The notes: generated by a model not told the origin, from the letters alone. 64,000 nucleotides of DNA from CAVUAA01 sp963739345 (GCA_963739345.1 CAVUAA010000002.1:310001-374000); one strand, 5' to 3'. Positions 1 to 10,063 are shown, counted from the first letter of the stretch. Numbers and translations are program-made.

Positions 1-3000
1 TCACAACTCAATCCGGACTCCTTGAAAGACGCGTGGAATCCGAAGGACTTGAAAGAGGGTGACCAAAAGCATAAGGCGGATGATCGTCAACAGATTTGGC
101 TCCAACACACCCTCGCTCAAGTGCGAGAAAATTTAGATACTGAACTTTGCAAGGTAAAAAAAATCGCCTCGGAGCAAAGTTGGCTGGCTCGGAAGGTGAA
201 CAGTGTTTTTGGCCGCTTCATGACTCACCGACTGATTCCAGAGCTGCGGCCGGAGTCGGAAGAGGAAAAGAAGTTAGGAAAATTGGTAGGGTCTTGGTTT
301 CACTACGTCGAGCTACTCGGTGACCCGGCTAGTTGCGGCAAACACGTTCAGCTATTTCATCGCGATGTGAATCTAGCGCTTAAAGGAAGGGTCGAGGAAC
401 AACTCGAGAAAGCAAACGAAACAGCACGCAACTGGCTAAGGGATGATTTGCCAGGAGCGATTTATAAACTGACAAGTGAGGCGAGAGCCACCATTGCTTC
501 GGGTACCCTGCATCGGCAAATTCGGTCCAAGGCTACACCTATTCTTCTGAAAATTGCGGACAAGAAACCCAAGAAAATGGGGTGCCTGACGATCGAAGAG
601 AGTGAGCAATCCGACTTCGTAGCCTTAAGTCAGATGTCAGGGCGTGTCCTTGGGGATTTGATTGAGCTTGCTCATACAGAAGGGCTCATCAAAGAGCTGG
701 ACTCCGATGACAGTGAGGGAGAAGAGTCGATTCCATCCCGTGAGGAGATTAGGACGGAGATCACCAACAAACTCTATTTTCGGCCGATGTCAAGGGTACC
801 GATACTTGGAAAAATCTCTAAGGTCAAAGACTTGGGAAGCATTGACATCTGGGAGAAACTGCACGAAGAAAAGACTGGGGAGAAATTGGCAGAGGGCCTC
901 CTTAAAGAATTTATGAAATTACGGTCCGATGAGGAAATTGCGCGACACCTAACGGAGGCCGGGAATAGCTTGCAAAAGAGCTCGGTCAAAGAAAGGGCAT
1001 GCTGGCTAAAAGCAGAGTGTAGTCGAGTAATAAAGAAGCTTCCTCTGAAGGAGCGAGGATCTGTTCGAGTGGCGCGAGAAGTTGCGCGGCTTCAGTGTCT
1101 GCTAGATCAGATCGAGAATAGCGACGGTGGTAATAGGCTTAGGCTGTCCAGCGAGGTAAGGGAGATGATAGTGGTTCTCAGCAAGCTGCAGGAACGTATT
1201 TGTCTCTTGCCAAGCTCGGATGCCCAGCTGGAGTTAGTGAATGATGTCGCGACGATAGGCTCAGGACTTCAGGAATTGCTTCCTCGTTTACCGAAGACAG
1301 AGGCTGAAAAAGAGCATGAATTTCAGGAAGCTCTGCATAGGCTTATGTGGGCGAAGGTCAAGATAGCAATACGGAACGGCGTCGAGTCGGACGTTAAGCC
1401 GTATGGTAACGACGAAGTCTTATGCTTGCTTAACTGGTCCAAACTCACGTTGAAATTCGTCGAACCCCAGCTAAAACGAGTGGTCAATCTGTGCAAAATA
1501 TTAAAGAAGCGAGTGGCTAGACCGAGCGCGTCGACGGCTGTAGACTCTTCCCAACTAGAGCGTGAGCTTGCAGAACTTGAGTCTGTGTTTAAAATGTATC
1601 AGTGCCTCCGAGATGAATATAACGAGTATCTCGAAGAAGTAGAGCACCCCGATCGTTGGGGCGAGCTTAAAAAAAGGGAGCAAAAATGCGTAAAGACATT
1701 TTGTAGGGACTTCGAACGCCGCCTAACGGCAATCGATGAAGTCAATGAGCTGTTGCCCATCCTTATTGGATTTCAGGTGGGCGAAGAGAAATGGAAGGTT
1801 GCAGAGGACTGCATTAACAAAAAAATGCCCTCACTTGAATTAAAGAAGCTAGATGTTCCAGAACCGTTTCGAGAAAAAACGACTTTTCAGAAGAAAAAAG
1901 AACGTATCAAAGGTCGAGCAGCTGAGGGAGTAGCAAAAAAATTGGTAAAGCCGATGATTCAGGAGGTAGGTGATGAGGCGTTACACAATCTTTTGGGTAC
2001 TACTGACATTCAGGAGATGATCTTGAGTTTGGGTTTGGGCGCTCTGGCAGAGTTTCCACCTGAACAGATCCAGTTCACAGATCTACTGATGGCGGTGGCC
2101 GGGCTAGTCGGAAGTGGAGATGCTGATGGTTCCAAAGAGACCTTCTCCGACCCGTCCCCAAAGTTCCTTGGATCACATGTTCCATCTATCAAATCCGGTT
2201 CTAACTCCAAATCGGCTCAGGTTGGCAAAGGCAAGATGGATGTTGATTGCGGTCAAAAAGCGGTGGTATCGCCATATGGGCAAGGGATCATTCGGGGGTG
2301 GGGAACGAACACCTGCTGGATGAATACAGCGATTGCCTTGCTTAGTGGCGAGCATACGATGGAGTTACTTAATCAGAAAGAACAGGGCAGCGCCAAATCG
2401 AGATCGCGAAATGGTGTTCGTGCAAAGCTCGGTGAGATCTACCAACTGCTGCGGGATTCATCCAAACCGTTGCCACAGAAGCATGCCATGGAGATGATGA
2501 GACTCTTAGAGGCATACGCCAAGGTGGAGAAACACCCAGTAGAGGGATGGGCGAATCCGGAGCGATCTCAGGATTTGCGAGATGTTCTGCGCGTGTTGAT
2601 GCAGGCTGTAGGCATCCCGAAGCATGGCATAGAAGTGCAACCTTCCCTTAAGTGGGTGAGCGAAGGAGCAAATCGAAGAAGGAAAGACAAAGCGCTAGAC
2701 AAAATTTGGCTCCAACTGATGAACCTAGAAAAACTGCAAGATCAACGCATATCTAAGGCGGACCTGGTGCAAGAGAGGGGCATCTTTGTCGCTGAGGTCA
2801 AAAAGTACTGCCGCAAAAGGACTTTCCAGCGCCGTTTACGAAACGAAACGATTGATTGGGATACCCTCGATTCTCAAAAAGCGTATCAGCGGGCGATCTA
2901 TGAGGCGCAGCGGGCGTTAAATCTCTATGATGATAGCCGCGACCCGCGAGCCTCGGTTAATCAAGCAGAAGGCAAGATATACGACGTTAGCGTTCCGGAG

Positions 3001-3444
3001 GAAGGGATGCACTCATTAGGCTCCTTACTACAGATTTTCGGTCAAGCACCCGAGAGACTGTACATGTATTTCGATCGTGGTGAGCAAAATAACCGGATGA
3101 AATCCCCCATTACAGGTCTTACAAAGCCTGTAGCTCTCGGTCGCAACCAGTGGGCTCGGGTGGAGAAGATTGTCATATACAGAGATGCTCACTACTACGC
3201 TTATGTGCGCAATCCAGACGACCCAGATCAGTGGCTGATGATTGACGATGATCTTGTACAGCCAGTTACGTCTGACGAAGTTGAAAACGAGGCAGCGATC
3301 GACTGCTACATGGTATTAATGTCATCCGGCTTGGGATATCCGCCATTGTCAACTTCTTCGGGCGAAATCGGTAAGGACGACCTTAATAATAATAACTATG
3401 GGGTTCCAGATCCGGAGCGGAAGCAACAACAGGGCGGGAACTAG
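1..3444 (+). CDS. Large USP/C19-like deubiquitinase-type protein, 5' truncated by window edge
   Basis: The reading frame is open from the first base, so the start lies outside the window; the first in-window start codon is TTG at 22. Residue numbers count from that TTG (1140 aa visible). Residues 1-730 are highly charged, helix-rich and not recognised. The C-terminal third looks like a ubiquitin-specific protease: a Cys box GWGTNTCWMNTAIALL (Cys about 765), then a His box DAHYYAYV (His about 1057) followed by WLMIDDD (Asp 1075-1077). In USP proteases these supply Cys, His and Asp/Asn. Known: C19 proteases remove ubiquitin from host proteins, and intracellular bacteria secrete deubiquitinases. 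Inferred: a host-directed effector. No secretion signal is visible because the N-terminus is missing. Spacing between the boxes (about 290 aa) suits a USP domain. Overall identity to known USPs looks low, so activity is unproven. Confidence 0.6.
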   Translation, partial: SQLNPDSLKDAWNPKDLKEGDQKHKADDRQQIWLQHTLAQVRENLDTELCKVKKIASEQSWLARKVNSVFGRFMTHRLIPELRPESEEEKKLGKLVGSWFHYVELLGDPASCGKHVQLFHRDVNLALKGRVEEQLEKANETARNWLRDDLPGAIYKLTSEARATIASGTLHRQIRSKATPILLKIADKKPKKMGCLTIEESEQSDFVALSQMSGRVLGDLIELAHTEGLIKELDSDDSEGEESIPSREEIRTEITNKLYFRPMSRVPILGKISKVKDLGSIDIWEKLHEEKTGEKLAEGLLKEFMKLRSDEEIARHLTEAGNSLQKSSVKERACWLKAECSRVIKKLPLKERGSVRVAREVARLQCLLDQIENSDGGNRLRLSSEVREMIVVLSKLQERICLLPSSDAQLELVNDVATIGSGLQELLPRLPKTEAEKEHEFQEALHRLMWAKVKIAIRNGVESDVKPYGNDEVLCLLNWSKLTLKFVEPQLKRVVNLCKILKKRVARPSASTAVDSSQLERELAELESVFKMYQCLRDEYNEYLEEVEHPDRWGELKKREQKCVKTFCRDFERRLTAIDEVNELLPILIGFQVGEEKWKVAEDCINKKMPSLELKKLDVPEPFREKTTFQKKKERIKGRAAEGVAKKLVKPMIQEVGDEALHNLLGTTDIQEMILSLGLGALAEFPPEQIQFTDLLMAVAGLVGSGDADGSKETFSDPSPKFLGSHVPSIKSGSNSKSAQVGKGKMDVDCGQKAVVSPYGQGIIRGWGTNTCWMNTAIALLSGEHTMELLNQKEQGSAKSRSRNGVRAKLGEIYQLLRDSSKPLPQKHAMEMMRLLEAYAKVEKHPVEGWANPERSQDLRDVLRVLMQAVGIPKHGIEVQPSLKWVSEGANRRRKDKALDKIWLQLMNLEKLQDQRISKADLVQERGIFVAEVKKYCRKRTFQRRLRNETIDWDTLDSQKAYQRAIYEAQRALNLYDDSRDPRASVNQAEGKIYDVSVPEEGMHSLGSLLQIFGQAPERLYMYFDRGEQNNRMKSPITGLTKPVALGRNQWARVEKIVIYRDAHYYAYVRNPDDPDQWLMIDDDLVQPVTSDEVENEAAIDCYMVLMSSGLGYPPLSTSSGEIGKDDLNNNNYGVPDPERKQQQGGN

Positions 3445-3699
3445 AGGCTTGTGACTTATCGTGCACTGTATTCCATTAATTTGAATTTGTTTCCTCAAAC
3501 AAATTGGAGGGGCCAATGAGGTACGCGCTTACCAAGTCAGTTAAGCGGTTCTGTGGAGACCGGAGAGCTTTACTGGCGTGGCCAGAACATGAATTTTGGA
3601 ATCGGGTTTCTGCCTGCTCCTGTGAGCATGTACTGGGGGAGGGAGACGTTGTGTTTTTGCAGGAGGCGGGTTATGCTACTGCCTCACGAAGGGTTTAAT

Positions 3700-4422
3700 A
3701 TGGATCAGGTTGACCTTAACACCGTGTTCAAAGCCGAGGGTAGCAGTAGTTGGGTACGTAACCACTCGAGCATAGAATGTGACCCTCAATTATATGACCG
3801 CGTTGTCCAGGCGTATAACCAAGCGGTCGATAAGCATACACAACCCGCCCGAGAGGCCCGATTGGCAGAGCGCGCTCGTCCGATGAACATCGCTTCGGCA
3901 TTATTTGTCGGGGGCTTTATGTTGGTAGCCGGCAGCATACACCTCGCTGCCATCACAGGCGTGCGCGGGAAGCTATTTCCGCTCTGGATCGTGTCCACTG
4001 TTGGTGGCACTGTTATCTGGGGAATAGGTTATTTAAAAATAGTTGAGGAAGCCCTCGTACTGGGCATAGCATCTCCATTTTTATGGCTTAGTGACCAATT
4101 GGGGGACTCGATCGACCGTACCAAGGCTCAGCCATTTATGGTTAGGGAGGCCAGCTTGGCTCTGTTTAGTGAATCTGAAAGGGTCGATTTTCGGTCACTC
4201 TGCGCTCTTTGCTGTTCTCATCATCAGCCCAAGGCTGATGGGAAAATGGGTTTGCGCGAATCGTGGGCACCACAATTTGAAATTACTGCCACTGAGTCTG
4301 AATGTGCTGTAGATGACAAGCCAGAGATTGTTATGGGGATTGTTCCAAACAGTTGGTGGACGTCGGAGGCTCAAATCATCTTCCCGGTCTGGGCGTATCG
4401 ATCAGACGATGATCTTGAATAG
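3700..4422 (+). CDS. Inc-like protein with paired membrane helices
   Basis: Unrecognised by sequence. From ATG 3700 it encodes 240 aa; the frame stays open upstream to 3553, so a longer start is possible. Two closely spaced hydrophobic segments (about residues 65-85 and 95-125, around VGGFMLVAGSIHLAAI and IVSTVGGTVIWGIGY) are separated by a short loop, with hydrophilic N- and C-termini. This bilobed layout is the hallmark of chlamydial inclusion-membrane (Inc) proteins, which are type III-secreted into the vacuole membrane. The C-terminal 100 residues carry several Cys. It follows the deubiquitinase-like gene in the same direction after a 255-base gap with no other gene visible. The Inc assignment is inferred from topology only; it could equally be an ordinary two-helix inner-membrane protein. 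Confidence 0.45.
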   Translation: MDQVDLNTVFKAEGSSSWVRNHSSIECDPQLYDRVVQAYNQAVDKHTQPAREARLAERARPMNIASALFVGGFMLVAGSIHLAAITGVRGKLFPLWIVSTVGGTVIWGIGYLKIVEEALVLGIASPFLWLSDQLGDSIDRTKAQPFMVREASLALFSESERVDFRSLCALCCSHHQPKADGKMGLRESWAPQFEITATESECAVDDKPEIVMGIVPNSWWTSEAQIIFPVWAYRSDDDLE

Positions 4423-4506
4423 CCAGTTATCGAGCAGACTCCTCGGCGGGGCTAATCTTTGCAAAAAATAAATATTTGAGGCACGTTCGTTCTCTCAGGA
4501 GATTGA

Positions 4507-7500
4507 ATGTACCGCAAGTATCTGCTAGCAGCCCTTTTTCTCACGACTGCCCTGTGGGGGGAGATTCGCACTCCCGGCACCACAGCAGTCGATCCCTTAG
4601 GCCTTATTCACGGCTGTGTTTCCGTCCTCACCGGCGACTACATCGAGACGCAGCCCGACGTCGTCGTCAACTGCCACGAGCCCATCGCCCTTTGGCGGGT
4701 CCACGTCAGTGATGGGAGCGACAACAAAGCGCACAGCCGCTGGCGGATTGGTCAGGAAAAGATCGAGACTGACATCTGGGACACAACGAGGAGGAAGGGC
4801 CACCTCTTCTTTCGCGTTGATGAGACCGGATCCGTGATTCAGTTTCAGGTCACCCCTATTCACAAGAAGTGGGGTCTGCGGGGAGATGGCAAACCCCATT
4901 GGCAAGCGCTGCCGAAGGCCGACAGCTACTGTAACACCTCATCTGGTGAGCTAAGCGGTAGAGCTCATCTTCTTAATGATCGTCTCGAATACAGCACGCC
5001 ATCTGAGACCTTCACCCTTTTTCGCGGCAACGGTGAAGAGCGCCTTTACCGACACATCGGCAAGTGGACCAGGAGGGGTCTCATCAGGCGGTTCGTCGGC
5101 TTTTGTGGCGAGATGTACGACGGCAAGCCTCGTGGTGAGCAGGAGACGTTTCGCCTTTCGCGCGTGCGCCGTCCTAATGGCAACCAAGTTTTCTATTACT
5201 ATGACAAAGAAGGGCGCCTTGTCAGCATCCAATCTTCTAATGCTGATAAGACCATCACCTTTGGCTACATCTCCATCCAGTACAATGATCACAACACCGT
5301 CGTCACCACAAGCGATGGCCAGAAGCTGGTCTACACCCCCGACAACAATCGCCCCGAGCGCCCACTTACCGAGATCACCCGTAATGGCCAGCTCGTCGCC
5401 CATTTCGGCTACCACGTCCGCTCTCGCAAAAACAACTACATGGCCCTCTCCCACATCTACCGTCCCGACGGCCGCGTCCGTGCCATCGAATACTACTACA
5501 CTGGCGATCAGACCCCCTGCCACCAGCGGGTTCACATCCCCGACGACGATTTCCGCCGCGGCCGCGTCAGCCTCATTTGCGAGCCCTCCGCCGAGGATGG
5601 CTCCCTCCAGCGGCGCTACGCCTTCTACTACGGGTACAAGCGAAAAGATGGGGATGCCCGCCGCGATTGGACCGACGTCTACGACGCTCACGGCGTCCTT
5701 ACCCGCTACAACATCGTCAACAAGCGACTCGAGCAGGTGACCACCTATGACGACGGCCGCCCTATCAGAATCATCCGCCAAGGGTGGTCGGGCTCTGACC
5801 TCGCCGCCCGCACCGTTGACGGCGGCCACACCCGCACCTACGCCTACGACAACCATCACAACGTCACTTCCGAGACCCTCGATGACATTCTCATCCGCAC
5901 CTGCACCTACACCCACTTCAACCTCCTCGCCACCGAGACCGTCGGTCACCTTCGCACCACCTATACCTACCTCCCCAACACCGACCTCCTCACCACCAAA
6001 AAAACCTACGACCACGACATCCTCATCTCCCAAGAGAACTTCACCTACGACCACAACGCCGCCCTCATCCATCACGAAATCCACTCCGGCCCCCAACACC
6101 TCATCACCCGCATCACCAATCGCCCCGACGGCCTCCCCATCCTTGTCGAAGAGCTTAACCAAACACACCTCACCTACGATCCTCAAAACCGCCTCATCCA
6201 ACAAACCACCGACGACAAAACCACCACCACCACCTACGACCCCCATTACCGTATCGCCGCCCATACCAACCCCCTTGGCCACACCACCACCTATACCTAC
6301 GACGCCAACAACAACCTCACCTCAACCACCACCCCCACCCGCACCACCCAAACCACCTACGACCACGCCAATCGACCCACCACCACCACCCTCTTCGACC
6401 GCACCACTCACACCACTTACGATCTCTTCGATCGCCCCACCTCAACCACCACTCCTGATGGCGACACCACCACCTACACCTACGATCCTCTAGGCCGCCT
6501 CCACACCACCACCGCCCCCGACGGCGGCACCACCAGCTACACCTACGACGCAGAAGACCGCCTCATCGCCCAAACCGACCCTCTCGGCCACACCACCCAC
6601 ACCACCTACAACCACCTCGACCAGCCCCTCACCATCACCTACCCCGACGAAACCACCGAGTCCTTCACCTACACCCCCACCGGCCACCTCCTCACCCACA
6701 CCACCCGCGACAACGTTCTCACCACATACACCCGCGACGCCCTAGGGCGCGAGACCTCCGCCACCACCCCCCACTCCCAAACCCACACCACCTACTCAGG
6801 CAACTTCCTCATCTCCCACACCGACCCCATCAACCTCCTCACCACCTACACCTACGACCCCGCTGGCCGCCTCATCCTCACCACCACCCCCGAAACAACT
6901 CTTGCCTGCACCTACGATAGCCATTCCCGCCTCACCACCACCCTTGAAAACGACCTCCGCCTCACCATCAACACCTACGACCTCCTCGACCGCCTCCTCA
7001 CCCAGCAAACCCGCACCCTCACCACCTACACCTACGACCCCGACTCCAACCTTCTCTCCACCACCACCGGCCCCTCCACCACTACCCACACCTACGATCC
7101 CTACGGTCGCCTCATCACCACCACCGACCCTTGCGGCAATCTCACCACCCACGCCCACTCACCCCATCTCCTCATCACCACCCACCCTAATCAAACCACC
7201 ACCCACACCCACACCGACCACGCCGGCCGCCCCCTCCTCACCGAAAAACACTCCCACCACCTCCTCTCCCGCACCGCCTACACCTACGACCTCAACGGCA
7301 ACCTCCTCATCGAAGACCACTCCCGCATTCAAGACGCCCAAACCCTCAACCACTACATCCTCACCCGCACCTACGACCCCGCCTCCCGCCTCCTCACCCT
7401 CCTAGAGAACGATACCCGCCTCACAACCCACACCTACAACACCCTCGGCCAACTCACCTCAACAACCCATCCCGACTCCTCCACTCACACGTTCACTTAC

Positions 7501-9405
7501 GACCCCTCAGGTCGTCTCGCCACCGACCCCCTCTACACCTACACCTACGACTCCGCCTCCAACATCCTCACCGCAGGCGCCACCACCCGCACCTACGATT
7601 CCTACTCACGCCTCACCTCCGAAACCCTCGCCAACGGGCTCACCCTCACCTACACCTACGACTCCTTCCACCGCCCCACCTCCATCACCCTCCCCGACTC
7701 CTCCCAAACCCTCTACACCTACGACGCCTACCACCTCCGCACCCTCACCCGTCCCGCCTACACCCACCACTACCTAACCTACAATCACCTCTCTCAACCC
7801 ACCTCCGAAACCCTCCCCCTCGACCACGGCACTCGGCAAACCACCTACGACCCCATGGGCCGCCTCTTGCGCCTAACAACACCCACCACCACCCAAACTT
7901 ACGCCTACGACGCCATGGGCAACCTCACCCAAGCCAACGACACTCACTACACCTACACCTCCCTCAACCAGCTCGACCCCTCCGACTCCCTCCACAATCC
8001 TCCCGACGCCGACCACCTCAACCAGCTCCCCATTCCCCACACCCCCCGTGGCTGCCCCTCCCACTACACCTATGACACCTTCAATCGTCTTACATCCGCT
8101 GGCGACACCACTTACACCTACGACGCCTTCCACCGCCGCATCTCCTCCAACGACACCCTTTACCTCTGGACCGACCTCAATGAGATAGGCGCTTACCAAA
8201 ACGACACCCTCATCCAGTACCGCCCCCTTGGCCTCACCCCCAATGCCGAAATAGCCTCCGCCCCCGCCTTCGAGCTAAACTCCATCCCCCACGTCCCCAC
8301 CTACGACCACCGCGGCTGCGTCATTTACCTTGACGACACCCCCATCACCTACACAACTTGGGGCACCCCCTCCGCCACACCCAGCCCTTGGCTCTTCTGT
8401 TCCAAGCGCTACGACCCCGAAACCACCCTCACCTACTTCGGCTACCGCTATTACTCCTCCTCCTCCCGCCGCTGGCTTACTCCCGATCCCTTGGGCCACA
8501 CCCCTGGCCCCAACCTCTACGCCTACTGCTCCAACAACCCCCTCTCCCTCCTCGACCTATATGGGCAAGTTCCTGTTGGTCCAATGCACGCTTCTCCAGC
8601 AGCTGGTCAGCTAGCTCGGGCAATAGGGGGTTGGGCTGCACCAAGAGCGGGCAGGTGTGCTGAGTTCGCAGGTGTTCATTTATTAACCGAGCAACACGAA
8701 CGCGAAGCCATGGTTAAATGGGGTTGCCGACTCCAGGGAAAGCCCTACATCGCGACGAACTATTTCCCTCAACCATCCTCGGGGCAATTCGGGCACCAGG
8801 CCGAATCACCTTTTCTACGGCACCGGATCATTCCAGGCGTTAGAAATAACCAACAAACTGCGTTGGCCGCGGCAAGATATTTTAATCAAAACTACGCAAC
8901 TCTCCCCGTGCACTATTCGGTGATACCGGGAAGAGGCGCTCTAGGTGAGGCCAATGAGTTGTCCTGTTTGTATATGGGCGTAAACTGCTGTGCCGCAGTT
9001 CATTCAGTCGCGAATGACATAAAAAATGATTTTTCAGAGCTTGGGCCTAATGGCATCCTAGTCCTGTACCCGCACAGCAAGGCTGTGATGGTTACCAAGG
9101 AGGCTCTCAAGCTCACGCCTCACGAGTACCATTGTCGAATTGAAGTGGAGACGATCGGAGGGCCGGATTGGATGAGGCGGGATACTGTAGCCAGAGCTAC
9201 TAACCACTGTAGTCCCGCTGACCCGATTGCGTGGCTGGCATATATGAAGCACGGGTGCAATCCTTCCGCCTATGATGTTAGGATGGTTTCTGCGTCTCAG
9301 TTTGGCCGGGATCATCTGTTCAGAGGAGATGTCTACGGACCCCTGATGGGCCAATTAATAGCTGACGCTGAAATGCGACACTTACCCGACCGGATGGAAG
9401 GATGA
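4507..9405 (+). CDS. Secreted RHS/YD-repeat polymorphic toxin-like protein
   Basis: 1632 aa, starting at an ATG 7 bases after AGGAG. Residues 1-19 form a signal peptide (MYRKYLLAALFLTTALWG), so export is probably Sec-dependent. Residues about 440-1220 are a dense run of YD repeats (TYTYD and TTYD units with G/N-x-L), which build the RHS shell. An RHS-core segment follows (WLTPDPLGH, NLYAYCSNNPLSLLDLYG), ending near residue 1354. The last 278 residues are a different tip domain, with normal codon use in place of the C-saturated ACC/TAC codons of the shell. The tip contains YPHSKAVMV and a later SADP..W and DHLFRGDVYG. From memory this resembles the DUF687-type hydrolase-like domain found at the end of chlamydial RHS proteins. 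Known: RHS proteins cage C-terminal toxins. The downstream lipoprotein overlaps its stop. Confidence 0.85.
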   Translation: MYRKYLLAALFLTTALWGEIRTPGTTAVDPLGLIHGCVSVLTGDYIETQPDVVVNCHEPIALWRVHVSDGSDNKAHSRWRIGQEKIETDIWDTTRRKGHLFFRVDETGSVIQFQVTPIHKKWGLRGDGKPHWQALPKADSYCNTSSGELSGRAHLLNDRLEYSTPSETFTLFRGNGEERLYRHIGKWTRRGLIRRFVGFCGEMYDGKPRGEQETFRLSRVRRPNGNQVFYYYDKEGRLVSIQSSNADKTITFGYISIQYNDHNTVVTTSDGQKLVYTPDNNRPERPLTEITRNGQLVAHFGYHVRSRKNNYMALSHIYRPDGRVRAIEYYYTGDQTPCHQRVHIPDDDFRRGRVSLICEPSAEDGSLQRRYAFYYGYKRKDGDARRDWTDVYDAHGVLTRYNIVNKRLEQVTTYDDGRPIRIIRQGWSGSDLAARTVDGGHTRTYAYDNHHNVTSETLDDILIRTCTYTHFNLLATETVGHLRTTYTYLPNTDLLTTKKTYDHDILISQENFTYDHNAALIHHEIHSGPQHLITRITNRPDGLPILVEELNQTHLTYDPQNRLIQQTTDDKTTTTTYDPHYRIAAHTNPLGHTTTYTYDANNNLTSTTTPTRTTQTTYDHANRPTTTTLFDRTTHTTYDLFDRPTSTTTPDGDTTTYTYDPLGRLHTTTAPDGGTTSYTYDAEDRLIAQTDPLGHTTHTTYNHLDQPLTITYPDETTESFTYTPTGHLLTHTTRDNVLTTYTRDALGRETSATTPHSQTHTTYSGNFLISHTDPINLLTTYTYDPAGRLILTTTPETTLACTYDSHSRLTTTLENDLRLTINTYDLLDRLLTQQTRTLTTYTYDPDSNLLSTTTGPSTTTHTYDPYGRLITTTDPCGNLTTHAHSPHLLITTHPNQTTTHTHTDHAGRPLLTEKHSHHLLSRTAYTYDLNGNLLIEDHSRIQDAQTLNHYILTRTYDPASRLLTLLENDTRLTTHTYNTLGQLTSTTHPDSSTHTFTYDPSGRLATDPLYTYTYDSASNILTAGATTRTYDSYSRLTSETLANGLTLTYTYDSFHRPTSITLPDSSQTLYTYDAYHLRTLTRPAYTHHYLTYNHLSQPTSETLPLDHGTRQTTYDPMGRLLRLTTPTTTQTYAYDAMGNLTQANDTHYTYTSLNQLDPSDSLHNPPDADHLNQLPIPHTPRGCPSHYTYDTFNRLTSAGDTTYTYDAFHRRISSNDTLYLWTDLNEIGAYQNDTLIQYRPLGLTPNAEIASAPAFELNSIPHVPTYDHRGCVIYLDDTPITYTTWGTPSATPSPWLFCSKRYDPETTLTYFGYRYYSSSSRRWLTPDPLGHTPGPNLYAYCSNNPLSLLDLYGQVPVGPMHASPAAGQLARAIGGWAAPRAGRCAEFAGVHLLTEQHEREAMVKWGCRLQGKPYIATNYFPQPSSGQFGHQAESPFLRHRIIPGVRNNQQTALAAARYFNQNYATLPVHYSVIPGRGALGEANELSCLYMGVNCCAAVHSVANDIKNDFSELGPNGILVLYPHSKAVMVTKEALKLTPHEYHCRIEVETIGGPDWMRRDTVARATNHCSPADPIAWLAYMKHGCNPSAYDVRMVSASQFGRDHLFRGDVYGPLMGQLIADAEMRHLPDRMEG
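5815..8160 (+). repeat. Tandem YD-repeat coding region
   Basis: Degenerate in-frame repetition of ACCTACACCTACGAC-like units, encoding T-Y-T-Y-D followed by a short variable strand. The strand is almost free of G at third codon positions and very rich in C and A. The repetition is protein-driven rather than a satellite, but it creates long mirror reading frames on the other strand. Confidence 0.85.
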
Positions 9406-9902
9406 AAAAATTAAAATCGCTATTCGCTCTATCTCTCGTCTTTCTTGTTGTGGGGTGTGGTGATGCTTCTCCGGGAGTTCAAATGGAAATTTTCGGTCGC
9501 TGCTTTCTAACTACTAAGGAATCGTTCCTCTACGAGCAGGATAGTCGGTACTATTTGGAGCTCCCGGGGATGTCAAATCTCGTTCCGCCATCCGTTGAGC
9601 TGTACAGGGCACATCCGAAAGACTGGACGGATACAGAAGAGTATAACCTGTATAGGGGCAGCTCTGACTCAGCAAAGGGGATAGTCAAGATCCTCTCGGT
9701 TGTTCCCACGGGAACTTCGATCTGTGTTAGTGGGGCGACGCCTTTTAAAGTCATGGGGACAAATATTTGGGATGTGTACGGTAAGGTAGAATACAGTGGA
9801 TTTGATCATCTCAAAGTTAGTTTCTCTTCGTTATTTGCTGGGAATGCGGGTCGTGAACCAAATATAACTCCGAGATCGGAGTATCTGCGCTCAGAAAGCT
9901 AG
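9402..9902 (+). CDS. Small lipoprotein, candidate immunity partner of the RHS protein
   Basis: 166 aa. The N-terminus MKKLKSLFALSLVFLVVGC is a lipoprotein signal with lipobox VVGC, so the mature protein should be anchored at Cys19 in a membrane. The rest is a soluble domain of unknown fold. Its ATG overlaps the RHS stop (ATGA), indicating translational coupling, and its codon use resembles the RHS tip rather than the repeat shell. Small genes immediately downstream of polymorphic toxins usually encode immunity proteins, and a lipoprotein would suit a toxin active in the periplasm or envelope. That role is inferred from position only. Its stop abuts the decayed dusB copy on the opposite strand. 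Confidence 0.6.
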   Translation: MKKLKSLFALSLVFLVVGCGDASPGVQMEIFGRCFLTTKESFLYEQDSRYYLELPGMSNLVPPSVELYRAHPKDWTDTEEYNLYRGSSDSAKGIVKILSVVPTGTSICVSGATPFKVMGTNIWDVYGKVEYSGFDHLKVSFSSLFAGNAGREPNITPRSEYLRSES

Positions 9903-10063
9903 ACTGTGGCCAGCATCTCCTGGTCCAACCTTTCCATCACCATCCTCCTCGCTTCCTTCGGACACTTCGTCCTAGCAAGCGAACCCCTCAACTCTCCAGT
10001 CCCAGGAGCGTTCTTGCAGTACCAGTAGCCTACCCGACGAATATCAATCGAGCCCGCCGATTG
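9899..10063 (-). pseudogene. Duplicated 3' remnant of dusB
   Basis: Read on the minus strand this matches the last 50 or so codons of the intact dusB at 12669-13667 (shared DIRRVG, WYCKNAPG, ELRGSLARTKCPKEARRMV, MERL) and keeps a stop codon. A one-base deletion near 10053 breaks the frame further upstream, and no earlier dusB sequence is present. By eye about 85 percent of bases match. It marks a junction where a segment was inserted or duplicated beside dusB. Confidence 0.85.

Noticed and set aside
4951..7353. Long minus-strand open frames opposite the RHS gene
   Set aside because: They are mirror frames produced by C-rich, stop-poor YD-repeat codons, with low-complexity Gly/Val products.
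5815..8160. CRISPR or satellite array
   Set aside because: Units are in-frame coding repeats of variable length with no unique spacers of constant size.
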